Assembly (NCBI RefSeq): GCF_026343295.1
Contig: NZ_JAPELY010000002.1
Location: 186,001-250,000, forward strand
DNA: 64,000 nucleotides
From: Streptomyces sp. NBC_00083
GTDB taxonomy: Bacteria > Actinomycetota > Actinomycetes > Streptomycetales > Streptomycetaceae
Direction: 5' to 3'
The position numbers and the translations under genes are program-made. Positions 1 to 16,329 of this stretch are shown one piece after another. The notes beneath the pieces are model-generated. The model was given only the letters and a program-made list of their open reading frames with translations. It was not told where the DNA came from and made no database searches. The first letter of the stretch is position 1, and every line of letters begins with the position of its first letter.

Positions 1-479
1 GCAGCTCGAACGCCGCCGTGCTGACCGAGTACCGGGGTCTCACCGTGGCGCAGCTCAAGACGCTGCGTCGTTCGCTCGGTGAGAACGCCCAGTACGCCGT
101 GGTGAAGAACACGCTGACCAAGATTGCGGCCAACGAGGCCGGGATCACTTCGCTCGACGACCAGTTCAACGGTCCGACGGCGGTTGCCTTCATCACCGGT
201 GACCCGGTGGAGTCGGCGAAGGGTCTTCGTGACTTCGCCAAGGAGAACCCGAACCTGATCATCAAGGGCGGTGTCCTTGATGGCAAGGCGCTGTCCGCCG
301 ATGAGATCAAGAAGCTTGCGGACCTCGAGTCCCGCGAGGTTCTGCTCAGCAAGCTGGCCGGCGCGTTCAAGGGCAAGCAGTCCCAGGCTGCCTCGCTCTT
401 CCAGGCGCTGCCGTCGAAGTTCGTCCGCACCGCGGAAGCGCTTCGCGTCAAGCTCGCCGAGCAGGGCGGTGCCGAGTAA
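1..479 (+). CDS. rplJ: 50S ribosomal protein L10 (5' end outside the window)
   Basis: L10 forms the base of the ribosomal stalk and anchors the L7/L12 dimers that recruit translation GTPases. The frame is open from base 3 and gives 158 residues ending in TAA. The family is about 175 residues long in actinomycetes, so some 15-20 N-terminal residues are missing. The sequence [15 protein letters not shown] near the start is the typical L10 N-terminal signature. An internal GTG at 18 is not the start, because homology continues upstream of it. rplL follows after 113 bp, the usual rplJL pair. Confidence 0.95.
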   Translation, partial: SSNAAVLTEYRGLTVAQLKTLRRSLGENAQYAVVKNTLTKIAANEAGITSLDDQFNGPTAVAFITGDPVESAKGLRDFAKENPNLIIKGGVLDGKALSADEIKKLADLESREVLLSKLAGAFKGKQSQAASLFQALPSKFVRTAEALRVKLAEQGGAE

Positions 480-494
480 CTCGGCTCGCGCATT

Positions 495-520
495 GATCGC
501 GGCCCCATAGGGGCGCGGTC
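495..520 (+). promoter_or_regulatory. rplJ-rplL intergenic hairpin
   Basis: A bulged inverted repeat (GATCGC-G-GCCCC / GGGGC-GCGGTC around ATA) lies between rplJ and rplL. A processing or stoichiometry-setting hairpin here is an inference, based only on the predicted stem and its position. Confidence 0.4.
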
Positions 521-592
521 GCAGCGGGCCGAACGTACGCCCGCCTACATGTACATCCGGCACCCGCCGAATTAGTGGAAGGATCGCCCATC

Positions 593-973
593 ATGGCGAA
601 GCTCAGCCAGGAAGACCTGCTCGCCCAGTTCGAGGAGATGACCCTCATCGAGCTCTCCGAGTTCGTGAAGGCCTTCGAGGAGAAGTTCGACGTCACCGCC
701 GCCGCGGCCGTCGCCGTTGCCGGCCCCGCGGGCCCGGCCGCCGCTGAGGCCGTCGAGGAGCAGGACGAGTTCGACGTCATCCTCACCGGTGCCGGCGAGA
801 AGAAGATCCAGGTCATCAAGGTCGTGCGCGAGCTGACCTCCCTGGGTCTGAAGGAGGCCAAGGACCTCGTCGACGGCGCCCCGAAGCCCGTCCTCGAGAA
901 GGTCGCCAAGGACGCCGCCGAGAAGGCCGCCGAGTCCCTCAAGGGCGCCGGCGCCTCCGTCGAGGTCAAGTAA
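593..973 (+). CDS. rplL: 50S ribosomal protein L7/L12
   Basis: L7/L12 is the flexible stalk protein present in several copies per ribosome; it recruits and stimulates EF-Tu, EF-G and the initiation and release factors. The protein has 126 residues: an N-terminal dimerisation helix ([15 protein letters not shown]), an Ala/Pro-rich hinge around residues 40-55, and the globular C-terminal domain with the conserved [20 protein letters not shown] region. The start is the ATG at 593, preceded by GGAAGGA at 577-583; an upstream in-frame ATG at 575 overlaps that site. A strong hairpin follows the stop codon. Confidence 0.97.
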   Translation: MAKLSQEDLLAQFEEMTLIELSEFVKAFEEKFDVTAAAAVAVAGPAGPAAAEAVEEQDEFDVILTGAGEKKIQVIKVVRELTSLGLKEAKDLVDGAPKPVLEKVAKDAAEKAAESLKGAGASVEVK

Positions 974-1039
974 CACCTCGCGGGTCCTCACGGGCCCGCA
1001 CCGCCCGGCAGGCGCGCTCGCGCGCCGCTGAGCACCGCC

Positions 1040-1071
1040 AAGGGCGATCACCCATCCGGGTGGTCGCCCTT
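1040..1071 (+). terminator. Hairpin terminator or attenuator after rplL
   Basis: Arms AAGGGCGATCACCC and GGGTGGTCGCCCTT around an ATCC loop form a 14-bp stem with one G-T pair. There is no strong T-tract, as is common in Streptomyces. It could limit read-through from rplJL into rpoBC. Confidence 0.75.
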
Positions 1072-1381
1072 CGGCGTACCCGCGACGCGTGCCTTGCACG
1101 GGGCCCCTCGGGGAGTATGGTGATCTTCGCCGTCTGCTGGTGAGAACGCAGGCGCAGGCCCCGCGACAACTCCCGCGGCGATCTCCGGGGAGCGGAGGGG
1201 TCTTGACGAACCGCACGCAGCGCGCAATTCTCAGGACGCGTCGTCACAACGATCCGCATCCGAGGCATGGATCGACGGCGAAGAGGGCAGTACTAATCTG
1301 CGTCTGCGTCTGCGCGGCGCACGGCCGACCGAGGTACCGAGGTACTTGAGAAGAGCAACGCGGGTGTCGAAGAATCCGCCC

Positions 1382-1410
1382 TGGACATCAGTGAGCCGAG
1401 TGGCTACACT
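1382..1410 (+). promoter_or_regulatory. Candidate rpoBC promoter
   Basis: TGGACA, a 17-bp spacer and TACACT match the principal (HrdB-type) sigma consensus well. The position between the rplL hairpin and rpoB would let rpoBC be transcribed apart from rplJL. This is a sequence match only. Confidence 0.6.
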
Positions 1411-1590
1411 GTCCCTTTGCGCTGCCTGTTAGCTGCCCCCTGCCCGTCACCAGGGGCATGCCCTCGCTTGAGCACCTCGGATTGAACCGCCCTGACCTGG
1501 CCTTTCCGGCCGAATCAGAAACGTCTCTCTCTGTGCCCACGTGGGACCGGTACGCGCGTAGTGAGTCCGAGCCCTCGGAAGGACCCCCTC

Positions 1591-4500
1591 TTGGCCGCCT
1601 CGCGCAACGCCTCGACCGCCAATACGAACAACGGCGCCAGCACCGCCCCGCTGCGCATCTCCTTTGCAAAGATCAAGGAGCCTCTTGAGGTTCCGAACCT
1701 TCTTGCGCTGCAGACCGAGAGCTTTGACTGGCTGCTCGGCAATGCCGCTTGGAAGTCCCGCGTCGAGGCCGCTCTCGAGAGCGGACAGGACGTCCCCACC
1801 AAGTCCGGTCTGGAGGAGATCTTCGAAGAGATCTCCCCGATCGAGGACTTCTCAGGGTCGATGTCCCTGACCTTCCGCGACCACCGCTTCGAGCCGCCCA
1901 AGAACTCGATCGACGAGTGCAAGGAGCGCGACTTCACGTTCGCGGCCCCGCTCTTCGTCACCGCCGAGTTCACCAACAACGAGACCGGCGAGATCAAGTC
2001 CCAGACGGTCTTCATGGGCGACTTCCCGCTCATGACCAACAAGGGCACCTTCGTCATCAACGGCACCGAGCGTGTCGTCGTGTCGCAGCTGGTCCGCTCG
2101 CCGGGTGTCTACTTCGACTCCAACATCGACAAGACGTCCGACAAGGACATCTTCACGGCCAAGATCATCCCGTCCCGGGGTGCCTGGCTGGAGATGGAGA
2201 TCGACAAGCGCGACATGGTCGGTGTCCGCATCGACCGCAAGCGCAAGCAGTCCGTCACCGTCCTCCTGAAGGCTCTCGGCTGGACCACCGAGCAGATCCT
2301 CGAGGAGTTCGGCGAGTACGAGTCGATGCGCGCCACCCTGGAGAAGGACCACACCCAGGGCCAGGACGACGCGCTGCTCGACATCTACCGCAAGCTGCGT
2401 CCCGGCGAGCCGCCGACGCGCGAGGCCGCTCAGACGCTGCTCGAGAACCTCTACTTCAACCCGAAGCGCTACGACCTCGCGAAGGTCGGCCGCTACAAGG
2501 TGAACAAGAAGCTCGGCGCCGACGAGCCGCTGGACGCCGGCGTGCTCACCACCGACGACGTCATCGCGACCATCAAGTACCTGGTCAAGCTGCACGCCGG
2601 TGAGACCGAGACGGTCGGCGAGTCGGGTCGGAACATCGTCGTCGAGACCGACGACATCGACCACTTCGGCAACCGTCGTCTGCGCAACGTCGGCGAGCTC
2701 ATCCAGAACCAGGTCCGCACGGGTCTGGCTCGTATGGAGCGCGTCGTGCGTGAGCGCATGACGACCCAGGACGTCGAGGCGATCACGCCGCAGACCCTGA
2801 TCAACATCCGGCCGGTCGTCGCCTCCATCAAGGAGTTCTTCGGCACCAGCCAGCTGTCGCAGTTCATGGACCAGAACAACCCGCTCTCGGGTCTCACCCA
2901 CAAGCGCCGTCTGTCGGCGCTCGGCCCGGGTGGTCTCTCGCGTGAGCGGGCCGGCTTCGAGGTCCGTGACGTGCACCCCTCGCACTACGGCCGCATGTGC
3001 CCGATCGAGACGCCCGAAGGCCCGAACATCGGTCTGATCGGTTCGCTCGCCTCGTACGGCCGCGTCAACGCGTTCGGCTTCATCGAGACGCCGTACCGCA
3101 AGGTCGTCGACGGCCAGGTCACCGACGAGGTCGACTACGTCACCGCCGACGAGGAGGACCGCTTCGTCATCGCGCAGGCCAACGCCGCGCTCAGCGACGA
3201 GATGCGGTTCACCGAGCCGCGCGTCCTGGTCCGCCGTCGTGGCGGCGAGGTCGACTACGTGCCCGGCACCGAGGTCGACTACATGGACGTCTCGCCGCGC
3301 CAGATGGTGTCGGTCGCGACCGCCATGATCCCGTTCCTCGAGCACGACGACGCCAACCGTGCCCTCATGGGCGCGAACATGATGCGTCAGGCCGTGCCGC
3401 TGATCACGTCCGAGGCGCCGCTCGTCGGCACCGGCATGGAGTACCGCTGCGCGGTCGACGCCGGTGACGTCATCAAGGCGGAGAAGGCGGGTGTCGTCCA
3501 GGAGGTCTCCGCGGACTACATCACCGTCGCCAACGACGACGGCACGTACACCACGTACCGGATCGCGAAGTTCTCCCGCTCCAACCAGGGCACCTCGGTC
3601 AACCAGAAGGTTGTCGTCGACGAGGGCGCCCGCGTGATCGAGGGCCAGGTCCTGGCCGACGGTCCCGCCACCCGCGAGGGTGAGATGGCGCTGGGCAAGA
3701 ACCTGCTCGTGGCGTTCATGCCGTGGGAGGGTCACAACTACGAGGACGCGATCATCCTGTCGCAGCGCCTCGTGCAGGACGACGTCCTCTCCTCGATCCA
3801 CATCGAGGAGCACGAGGTCGACGCCCGTGACACCAAGCTCGGCCCGGAGGAGATCACCCGGGACATCCCGAACGTCTCCGAGGAGGTCCTCGCCGACCTC
3901 GACGAGCGCGGCATCATCCGTATCGGTGCCGAGGTCGTCGCCGGCGACATCCTCGTCGGCAAGGTCACGCCCAAGGGCGAGACCGAGCTGACGCCGGAAG
4001 AGCGCCTGCTGCGCGCGATCTTCGGTGAGAAGGCCCGCGAGGTGCGTGACACCTCGCTGAAGGTTCCGCACGGCGAGACCGGCAAGGTCATCGGCGTACG
4101 TGTCTTCGACCGTGAAGAGGGCGACGAGCTGCCGCCGGGCGTGAACCAGCTGGTTCGTGTCTACGTGGCGCAGAAGCGCAAGATCACGGACGGTGACAAG
4201 CTCGCCGGCCGTCACGGCAACAAGGGTGTCATCTCGAAGATCCTTCCGATCGAGGACATGCCGTTCCTCGAGGACGGAACCCCGGTCGACATCATCCTCA
4301 ACCCGCTCGGTGTCCCGTCCCGAATGAACCCGGGACAGGTCCTGGAGATCCACCTCGGCTGGCTCGCCAGCCGCGGCTGGGACGTCTCCGGTCTGGCCGA
4401 CGACTGGGCCCAGCGGCTGCAGGCCATCGGCGCCGACCAGGTCGCCGCCGGCACCAACGTCGCCACCCCGGTGTTCGACGGCGCCCGCGAGGACGAGATC

Positions 4501-5076
4501 ACCGGCCTCTTCGAGGCCACGATCCCCAACCGCGACGGCGACCGGCTGGTCCAGCCCTCGGGCAAGGCCAACCTGTTCGACGGCCGCTCCGGCGAGCCGT
4601 TCCCGGACCCGATCTCGATCGGGTACATGTACATCCTGAAGCTGCACCACCTGGTCGACGACAAGCTGCACGCGCGCTCGACCGGTCCGTACTCGATGAT
4701 CACCCAGCAGCCGCTGGGTGGTAAGGCCCAGTTCGGTGGCCAGCGCTTCGGTGAGATGGAGGTGTGGGCGCTGGAGGCATATGGCGCCGCGTACGCACTC
4801 CAGGAGCTGCTGACCATCAAGTCCGACGACGTGACCGGCCGTGTGAAGGTCTACGAGGCCATCGTCAAGGGCGAGAACATCCCCGAGCCCGGCATTCCCG
4901 AGTCCTTCAAGGTGCTCATCAAGGAAATGCAGTCGCTCTGCCTCAACGTGGAGGTGCTGTCCTCGGACGGCATGTCCATCGAGATGCGCGACACGGACGA
5001 GGACGTCTTCCGCGCTGCGGAGGAGCTCGGTATCGACCTGTCCCGGCGCGAGCCGAGCAGCGTCGAAGAGGTCTGA
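1591..5076 (+). CDS. rpoB: DNA-directed RNA polymerase beta subunit
   Basis: The beta subunit forms one pincer of RNA polymerase and most of the rifampicin pocket. I place the start at TTG 1591, not the in-frame GTG at 1561: GGAAGGA at 1577-1583 is 7 nt upstream of the TTG, and the result, 1161 residues beginning MAASRNAST, is the usual Streptomyces form. The rifampicin region is wild-type: Q424, F425, D427, S433, H437, R440 and S442 are all present (Q513, D516, H526, R529, S531 are among the E. coli equivalents), so the pocket should bind rifampicin. The C-terminal [15 protein letters not shown] and [21 protein letters not shown] blocks are conserved. rpoC follows after 95 bp. Confidence 0.98.
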   Translation: MAASRNASTANTNNGASTAPLRISFAKIKEPLEVPNLLALQTESFDWLLGNAAWKSRVEAALESGQDVPTKSGLEEIFEEISPIEDFSGSMSLTFRDHRFEPPKNSIDECKERDFTFAAPLFVTAEFTNNETGEIKSQTVFMGDFPLMTNKGTFVINGTERVVVSQLVRSPGVYFDSNIDKTSDKDIFTAKIIPSRGAWLEMEIDKRDMVGVRIDRKRKQSVTVLLKALGWTTEQILEEFGEYESMRATLEKDHTQGQDDALLDIYRKLRPGEPPTREAAQTLLENLYFNPKRYDLAKVGRYKVNKKLGADEPLDAGVLTTDDVIATIKYLVKLHAGETETVGESGRNIVVETDDIDHFGNRRLRNVGELIQNQVRTGLARMERVVRERMTTQDVEAITPQTLINIRPVVASIKEFFGTSQLSQFMDQNNPLSGLTHKRRLSALGPGGLSRERAGFEVRDVHPSHYGRMCPIETPEGPNIGLIGSLASYGRVNAFGFIETPYRKVVDGQVTDEVDYVTADEEDRFVIAQANAALSDEMRFTEPRVLVRRRGGEVDYVPGTEVDYMDVSPRQMVSVATAMIPFLEHDDANRALMGANMMRQAVPLITSEAPLVGTGMEYRCAVDAGDVIKAEKAGVVQEVSADYITVANDDGTYTTYRIAKFSRSNQGTSVNQKVVVDEGARVIEGQVLADGPATREGEMALGKNLLVAFMPWEGHNYEDAIILSQRLVQDDVLSSIHIEEHEVDARDTKLGPEEITRDIPNVSEEVLADLDERGIIRIGAEVVAGDILVGKVTPKGETELTPEERLLRAIFGEKAREVRDTSLKVPHGETGKVIGVRVFDREEGDELPPGVNQLVRVYVAQKRKITDGDKLAGRHGNKGVISKILPIEDMPFLEDGTPVDIILNPLGVPSRMNPGQVLEIHLGWLASRGWDVSGLADDWAQRLQAIGADQVAAGTNVATPVFDGAREDEITGLFEATIPNRDGDRLVQPSGKANLFDGRSGEPFPDPISIGYMYILKLHHLVDDKLHARSTGPYSMITQQPLGGKAQFGGQRFGEMEVWALEAYGAAYALQELLTIKSDDVTGRVKVYEAIVKGENIPEPGIPESFKVLIKEMQSLCLNVEVLSSDGMSIEMRDTDEDVFRAAEELGIDLSRREPSSVEEV

Positions 5077-5084
5077 CGGGTCTG

Positions 5085-5108
5085 GCGGGGGCTCGCTAGA
5101 GCCCCCGC
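5085..5108 (+). promoter_or_regulatory. Perfect hairpin between rpoB and rpoC
   Basis: GCGGGGGCTC, loop GCTA, GAGCCCCCGC: a perfect 10-bp stem starting 8 nt after the rpoB stop. The two genes must be co-expressed, so an mRNA stability or processing element is more likely than a full terminator. Function is inferred. Confidence 0.5.
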
Positions 5109-5171
5109 TGTCCCCGGGACCCCCCTCAGACCATCTTGAAGAATCGACCCCGAAAGAGGGATTGACGACAA

Positions 5172-9071
<3,900 letters not shown>

Positions 9072-9090
9072 GGCGTACGTCTGACGCATC

Positions 9091-9131
9091 GAAGGGCGCC
9101 CACTCCGCTTCACGCGGGGTGGGCGCCCTTC
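9091..9131 (+). terminator. rpoC terminator
   Basis: An 18-bp stem with one G-T pair: GAAGGGCGCCCACTCCGC, loop TTCAC, then its complement ending GCGCCCTTC. It marks the end of the rpoBC transcript. Confidence 0.88.
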
Positions 9132-9340
9132 GGGGTTCCCGGGGGCCGCCCGTCCTGCGCGCGCCCGGGACGGGGCCCTGGCCGGCCGTGGACGGCCGTC
9201 CACGGTGGCGGTGGCCGCCGGGGGGCGCCGCTCGTACGGGCGGGCTCCCGCAGGCGGAGCCGGGCCCGCCTGCGGGAGGGTCCGAAGGCGGGTCGCGAGT
9301 GGGGTTCGTCACCGGCGTGTCGTCCTGGACGGCATTTGTT

Positions 9341-9369
9341 TTGACCCAAGTCGATGCGGTAGGTACGCT
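9341..9369 (+). promoter_or_regulatory. Promoter of the rpsL-rpsG-fusA operon
   Basis: TTGACC, a 17-bp spacer and TACGCT fit the Streptomyces principal sigma factor consensus (TTGAC, 16-18 bp, TANNNT). Transcription would begin near 9376. Confidence 0.78.
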
Positions 9370-9487
9370 CAGACCTTGTGCCTGGGGTGTGCCTGGGCTC
9401 CGCTGCGTGCCTACGTCCGCAGTACGAGCTTCTGGACCGGCCACCGCAATCTGCGCCTTCCTGCCTTCGGGCAGGGTCTGCAGTATT

Positions 9488-9517
9488 CGACACACCCGAC
9501 CGCGTGGGTCGGAGACG
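9488..9517 (+). promoter_or_regulatory. Conserved ribosomal leader element, rpsL copy
   Basis: A 30-nt stretch containing the hairpin CCGACC-GCGTG-GGTCGG, ending 45 nt before the rpsL start. It is identical at 29 of 30 bases to 18161-18190 before rpsJ. The identity in otherwise unrelated leaders suggests shared control of the str and S10 operons; the mechanism is unknown. Confidence 0.65.
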
Positions 9518-9562
9518 TGTTCCAGGTTAGTTTTACTACGGCACACAGAAACCGGAGAAGTA

Positions 9563-9934
9563 GTGCCTACGATCCAGCAGCTGGTCCGGAAGGGCCGGCA
9601 GGACAAGGTCGAGAAGAACAAGACGCCCGCGCTCGAGGGTTCGCCCCAGCGCCGCGGCGTCTGCACGCGTGTGTTCACGACCACCCCGAAGAAGCCGAAC
9701 TCGGCGCTCCGTAAGGTCGCGCGTGTGCGTCTGACCTCCGGCATCGAGGTCACGGCCTACATCCCGGGTGAGGGACACAACCTGCAGGAGCACTCCATCG
9801 TGCTCGTGCGTGGTGGCCGTGTGAAGGACCTGCCGGGTGTTCGTTACAAGATCATCCGCGGCTCGCTCGACACCCAGGGTGTCAAGAACCGCAAGCAGGC
9901 CCGCAGCCGCTACGGCGCCAAGAAGGAGAAGTAA
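9563..9934 (+). CDS. rpsL: 30S ribosomal protein S12
   Basis: S12 sits at the decoding centre and governs accuracy; mutations in it cause streptomycin resistance. The protein has 123 residues from GTG 9563 ([12 protein letters not shown]), with GGAGAAG just upstream. K43 (in [11 protein letters not shown]) and K88 (in [12 protein letters not shown]) are both the wild-type lysines, so no classical streptomycin-resistance change is present. It is the first gene of the str operon, with rpsG 2 bp downstream. Confidence 0.97.
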   Translation: MPTIQQLVRKGRQDKVEKNKTPALEGSPQRRGVCTRVFTTTPKKPNSALRKVARVRLTSGIEVTAYIPGEGHNLQEHSIVLVRGGRVKDLPGVRYKIIRGSLDTQGVKNRKQARSRYGAKKEK

Positions 9935-9936
9935 GA

Positions 9937-10407
9937 ATGCCTCGTAAGGGCCCCGCCCCGAAGCGCCCGGTCATCATCGACCCGGTCTACAGCTCTCCTC
10001 TTGTCACCTCGCTGATCAACAAGATCCTGCTGGACGGCAAGCGCTCCACCGCCGAGCGCATCGTCTACGGCGCCATGGAGGGCCTCCGCGAGAAGACCGG
10101 TGCTGACCCGGTCATCACGCTGAAGCGCGCTCTTGAGAACGTCAAGCCGTCTCTTGAGGTCAAGTCCCGCCGTGTCGGTGGCGCCACCTACCAGGTGCCG
10201 ATCGAGGTCAAGCCCGGTCGCGCCGCCACCCTCGCGCTGCGCTGGGTCGTGGGTTACTCCCGCGCCCGCCGTGAGAAGACCATGACCGAACGCCTCATGA
10301 ACGAGCTGCTCGACGCCTCCAACGGCCTCGGCGCTGCGGTCAAGAAGCGTGAGGACACCCACAAGATGGCCGAGTCCAACAAGGCCTTCGCGCACTACCG
10401 CTGGTAG
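9937..10407 (+). CDS. rpsG: 30S ribosomal protein S7
   Basis: S7 is a primary 16S rRNA-binding protein that starts assembly of the 30S head and lines the mRNA exit channel. It has 156 residues, the standard bacterial length. It starts at ATG 9937 behind AAGGAG, which lies inside the last codons of rpsL, so the two are translationally linked. The C-terminal [15 protein letters not shown] block is typical. fusA follows after 39 bp. Confidence 0.97.
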   Translation: MPRKGPAPKRPVIIDPVYSSPLVTSLINKILLDGKRSTAERIVYGAMEGLREKTGADPVITLKRALENVKPSLEVKSRRVGGATYQVPIEVKPGRAATLALRWVVGYSRARREKTMTERLMNELLDASNGLGAAVKKREDTHKMAESNKAFAHYRW

Positions 10408-10446
10408 TCGCTACCCACATCGAGACCGAGAGAAGACTGAGCCGAT

Positions 10447-12573
<2,127 letters not shown>

Positions 12574-12614
12574 CTCTTCCGAGTTCACGCTTTAGGCTTG
12601 TCACCGGAGCCGCT

Positions 12615-12656
12615 GGGGCATTCGGCGTAAACCATCAGGTTTACGGTGAATGCCCC
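12615..12656 (+). terminator. fusA-tuf intergenic hairpin
   Basis: Arms GGGGCATTCGGCGTAAACC and GGTTTACGGTGAATGCCCC around ATCA form a 19-bp stem with two central mismatches. It may partly terminate or protect the mRNA end upstream of tuf, allowing separate control of the abundant EF-Tu. Confidence 0.55.
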
Positions 12657-12736
12657 GGGCGGCCCCGGCATCCCAGCAAAGATCACCTGGCGCCGATGAG
12701 TAAGGCGTACCAGAACCACTCCGCAGGAGGACCCCA

Positions 12737-13930
<1,194 letters not shown>

Positions 13931-13970
13931 GTACTTGGCTGTCTGACCTGGTAGCTCGCTGAGCTGTCAG

Positions 13971-14004
13971 AAGAGCCCCGCACCTTTCGAGGTGCGGGGC
14001 TCTT
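13971..14004 (+). terminator. tuf terminator
   Basis: A perfect 15-bp stem AAGAGCCCCGCACCT / AGGTGCGGGGCTCTT with a TTCG loop. It ends the str operon and may also stop the converging PIG-L gene. Confidence 0.88.
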
Positions 14005-14030
14005 CGCGTTGCCCGCGGGCCGCCGGGCGC

Positions 14031-14070
14031 TCCGGGGTTCTCCGCGGTTCTTCGGGGTTCTTCGGGGTTC
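14031..14070. repeat. Four 10-bp tandem repeats after the PIG-L gene
   Basis: Four exact 10-bp blocks related to TTCGGGGTTC (TCCGGGGTTC, TCCGCGGTTC, TTCGGGGTTC twice) abut the stop codon of the minus-strand gene. A small slippage-type repeat; no function assigned. Confidence 0.7.
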
Positions 14071-16121
14071 TACGGGCGCCAGGACCAGGGCGCCGCGTCG
14101 ACGCCGAGCCCGAGGGCGACGGGCTGCCCGTCGTGGACGTACAGCGTGGGCGGCCCGGCCGGGACGACGCCTCGGCTGCGCTTCGACACCCGCCCGGCGC
14201 GCGCCAGTTGGACGCGCCCCCGCTCGTCCGTCCCCAGCACATGGCCGCCGGCCGCGGCGACCGGACCGTACCCGTCGAGCGCGACCGGCGGCGCCGGGGT
14301 GCCGTCCAGGTGTACGGAGGTGAGGTGCGGGGAGGCGGGGGAGCCGGGGTCCTCGCGGGCCTTCTTCGGGTCGGCGGAGGTGCGGTACAGGAGCTGTACG
14401 CCGCCGCCGATGCCTCCGCTGCCGCCGTCACCGAGCGGGACCGGGGCCACCGCGTCCACGGCGAGCGGCAGCCGGGACGGTACGGGGGCGAGGGGCCGGC
14501 CCGGGGCGCTCTGCGTCCAGTGGTGGACCGTGTCGGCGCCGGCCGCGAAGACGTGCACGCGCCCGCGCCCGTCGACGGCGGCGCTCAGACCCTCCTGTAC
14601 GGAGTCGCCGCCCAGGTCGCGCCAGGGGGACCAGGTGCCGTCGGCCCCGCGCACCCGGGTGCTGACACCGCGGTCGGCGTTGCGCACGAAGAGGTGGACG
14701 CGTCCGTCGGGCGCCGCGACGGCCGTCGGCGGCCCGATCCGCCGGCCCCGGTCGTCCCCGCGCTCGGGGTTGCCGAGCCCCTGCCAGGCGGTGAACTCCC
14801 CGCCGGGCGCGGCCTGTTCGAGCAGGACCACCTCGCGGGTGTTGGCGCCGGACCGGCCCTGGAGCGAGGAGAAGCGCAATGCGCACAGGAGCTGCCGTCC
14901 GTCGGGCAGGGTGGCGCCGCCGAGGACGGGGGCGAGCGGCGACCCGCCGAGGTCCTGCGGGCCGCCCCACCGGTCGTCGGCGCTCCGGCTCCAGCGCACG
15001 GCCCGCAGGCCGAGGACGCCGTAGGCGTGGGCGCCGTCGTCGGAGACGAGCAGGCGCGGGCCGGGGTGGCGGTGGTGGGTGGACCGCACCCAGCCCTTCC
15101 AGTTGGTCAGGGGCCGTTTCCCGCCGACGTTGTAGTCGCCGCATCCGCCGGGGTTGCCGCACTGCCAGTCCTTGTCGCCGCCGTACGGCACGAGGTGCGC
15201 CGCCTTCTCGGCGAGGACGCCGGCGGGGAGGTTCTTGGGCCAGTGCCGGTTGTAGTAGGCGCGGTAGGCGGTGGCGAGGAAGGCGTTGCCGCGCTCGGCG
15301 TGCCGGATCATCGCGGCCCAGGCGAAGGAGGCGGCGGCGGTGTGGTCGGCGTGGTCGGAGTACCCCGGCTGCTCGGAGTCGTGCGAGCGGTCGGCGGGGG
15401 AGCTGTGCTGGATGTCCGGGTCGGGGTCGAGGGTCTGGACGAGGGTGGGGGAGTGGTCGGCGAGGAGCCCTTCGAGTACGTCGACCATGGAGTCGTACGT
15501 GTAGGCCTTGGCCCGGGTGAGCGGGGACCCTTCGGCGATGACGACGGGCAGCTGGAGGTGGTGGTCCTCCCACAGGCTCGGCAGTCCCATCCGTCCGCCG
15601 AGCGGGGTGTGCATGGCGGTGTTGAGGAACACCAACTCCACGCTGCGGCCCCGGTGTTGGAGCCGGTTGACCTCCGCGCGGTGCCCGCCGCGCAGCTCGG
15701 CGACGGACTTCTGCCAGGGCGTGTACTTGTCGAGCCCGAGCAGCGTGGCGTACGCCTGCCGCAGCCCCTGGTGCCGGGCGGACGAATAGGCCGCCTTGTC
15801 GTAGACGTGCGGCCCGCTGTCGCTCACCACCCGGTTGTCCCCGTTGGCCTCACCGCCGGTGACATACACACTCACCAGCGGGACGCCGGAGTCGAGGGTG
15901 TGCTGGGTGTCGGGGTTCATGAAGTAGAGGTCGTCGTCGGGGTGGGCGAGGATCTGGAGCAGGAGCGGGGTGCGGCCGGCTGCCGCGAGCGGCGCCGTCC
16001 CGACGGCCGCCCCGGCCCGCCCGCGCGAGGGCGCGCCACACCCCGCGAGCCCGACCCCGAGCCCGGCCGCGGCCAGCCCCCCCAACACCCCGCGCCGCCC
16101 CGGCCCAGCCGTGCCGTCCAC
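14070..16121 (-). CDS. PIG-L family deacetylase-like lipoprotein with a C-terminal repeat domain
   Basis: PIG-L/LmbE enzymes are zinc-dependent N-acetylglucosamine-type deacetylases. The protein is about 683 residues long from GTG 16121 (GGTGGA upstream; GTG 16136 and 16139 are alternatives). Twin arginines at 9-10 are followed by a hydrophobic stretch and a lipobox ending at C28, which suggests Tat export and lipid anchoring. The zinc motif AHPDD is at 59-63. Residues from about 330 onward hold repeated blocks with GLGNPERGDDRG-, VSTRVRGADGTWSPW- and DGRGRVHVFAAG-type sequence, resembling a beta-propeller lectin-like module. The gene converges on tuf and sits beside the Rhs remnant. The substrate is unknown. 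Confidence 0.8.
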   Translation of the reverse strand: MDGTAGPGRRGVLGGLAAAGLGVGLAGCGAPSRGRAGAAVGTAPLAAAGRTPLLLQILAHPDDDLYFMNPDTQHTLDSGVPLVSVYVTGGEANGDNRVVSDSGPHVYDKAAYSSARHQGLRQAYATLLGLDKYTPWQKSVAELRGGHRAEVNRLQHRGRSVELVFLNTAMHTPLGGRMGLPSLWEDHHLQLPVVIAEGSPLTRAKAYTYDSMVDVLEGLLADHSPTLVQTLDPDPDIQHSSPADRSHDSEQPGYSDHADHTAAASFAWAAMIRHAERGNAFLATAYRAYYNRHWPKNLPAGVLAEKAAHLVPYGGDKDWQCGNPGGCGDYNVGGKRPLTNWKGWVRSTHHRHPGPRLLVSDDGAHAYGVLGLRAVRWSRSADDRWGGPQDLGGSPLAPVLGGATLPDGRQLLCALRFSSLQGRSGANTREVVLLEQAAPGGEFTAWQGLGNPERGDDRGRRIGPPTAVAAPDGRVHLFVRNADRGVSTRVRGADGTWSPWRDLGGDSVQEGLSAAVDGRGRVHVFAAGADTVHHWTQSAPGRPLAPVPSRLPLAVDAVAPVPLGDGGSGGIGGGVQLLYRTSADPKKAREDPGSPASPHLTSVHLDGTPAPPVALDGYGPVAAAGGHVLGTDERGRVQLARAGRVSKRSRGVVPAGPPTLYVHDGQPVALGLGVDAAPWSWRP

Positions 16122-16329
16122 GTACGTTCCACCCACCACTCGCCCCAATCCCGGCGACCCCGGGGGACGCGCGCCCAGTGAGACGGAAGAGCGGGGGGTG
16201 GGGTTGCCCGCGCGACGAGCGAGCTCTGGATGGCCGCGACGTCCGTGCTCTTCGGACCGCCAACTCGGGTCTGCCGCAACCGGATCCGCCTTTTGCCGAA
16301 GGCAGTGGCCCGTCACGGCCCGCCGGGAC

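Larger units (their letters stand above)
974..1590 (+). other. rplL-rpoB intergenic region and rpoB leader
   Basis: This 617-bp non-coding stretch holds the rplL hairpin (1040-1071), a candidate promoter at 1203-1231 (TTGACG, 17 bp, AATTCT; weak) and a better one at 1382-1410. The remainder to the rpoB start would be an untranslated leader of about 175 nt. Small ORFs here lack ribosome sites and Streptomyces-like codon bias, so I call none. Confidence 0.6.
9072..9562 (+). other. rpoC-rpsL intergenic region and rpsL leader
   Basis: This 491-bp region holds the rpoC terminator, a consensus promoter (9341-9369) and an rpsL leader of roughly 190 nt. The leader contains a 30-nt element (9488-9517) shared with the rpsJ leader. 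The bases between terminator and promoter show no gene that I can support. Confidence 0.7.

Noticed and set aside
1561..1590. GTG 1561 as the rpoB start
   Set aside because: It overlaps the only good ribosome site, which fits TTG 1591; the family N-terminus MAASRNAST starts there.
16122..16329. Coding sequence between the PIG-L gene and the Rhs remnant
   Set aside because: The frame is open, but the upstream part is antisense to the PIG-L start and has no Rhs similarity; treated as junction or intergenic DNA.
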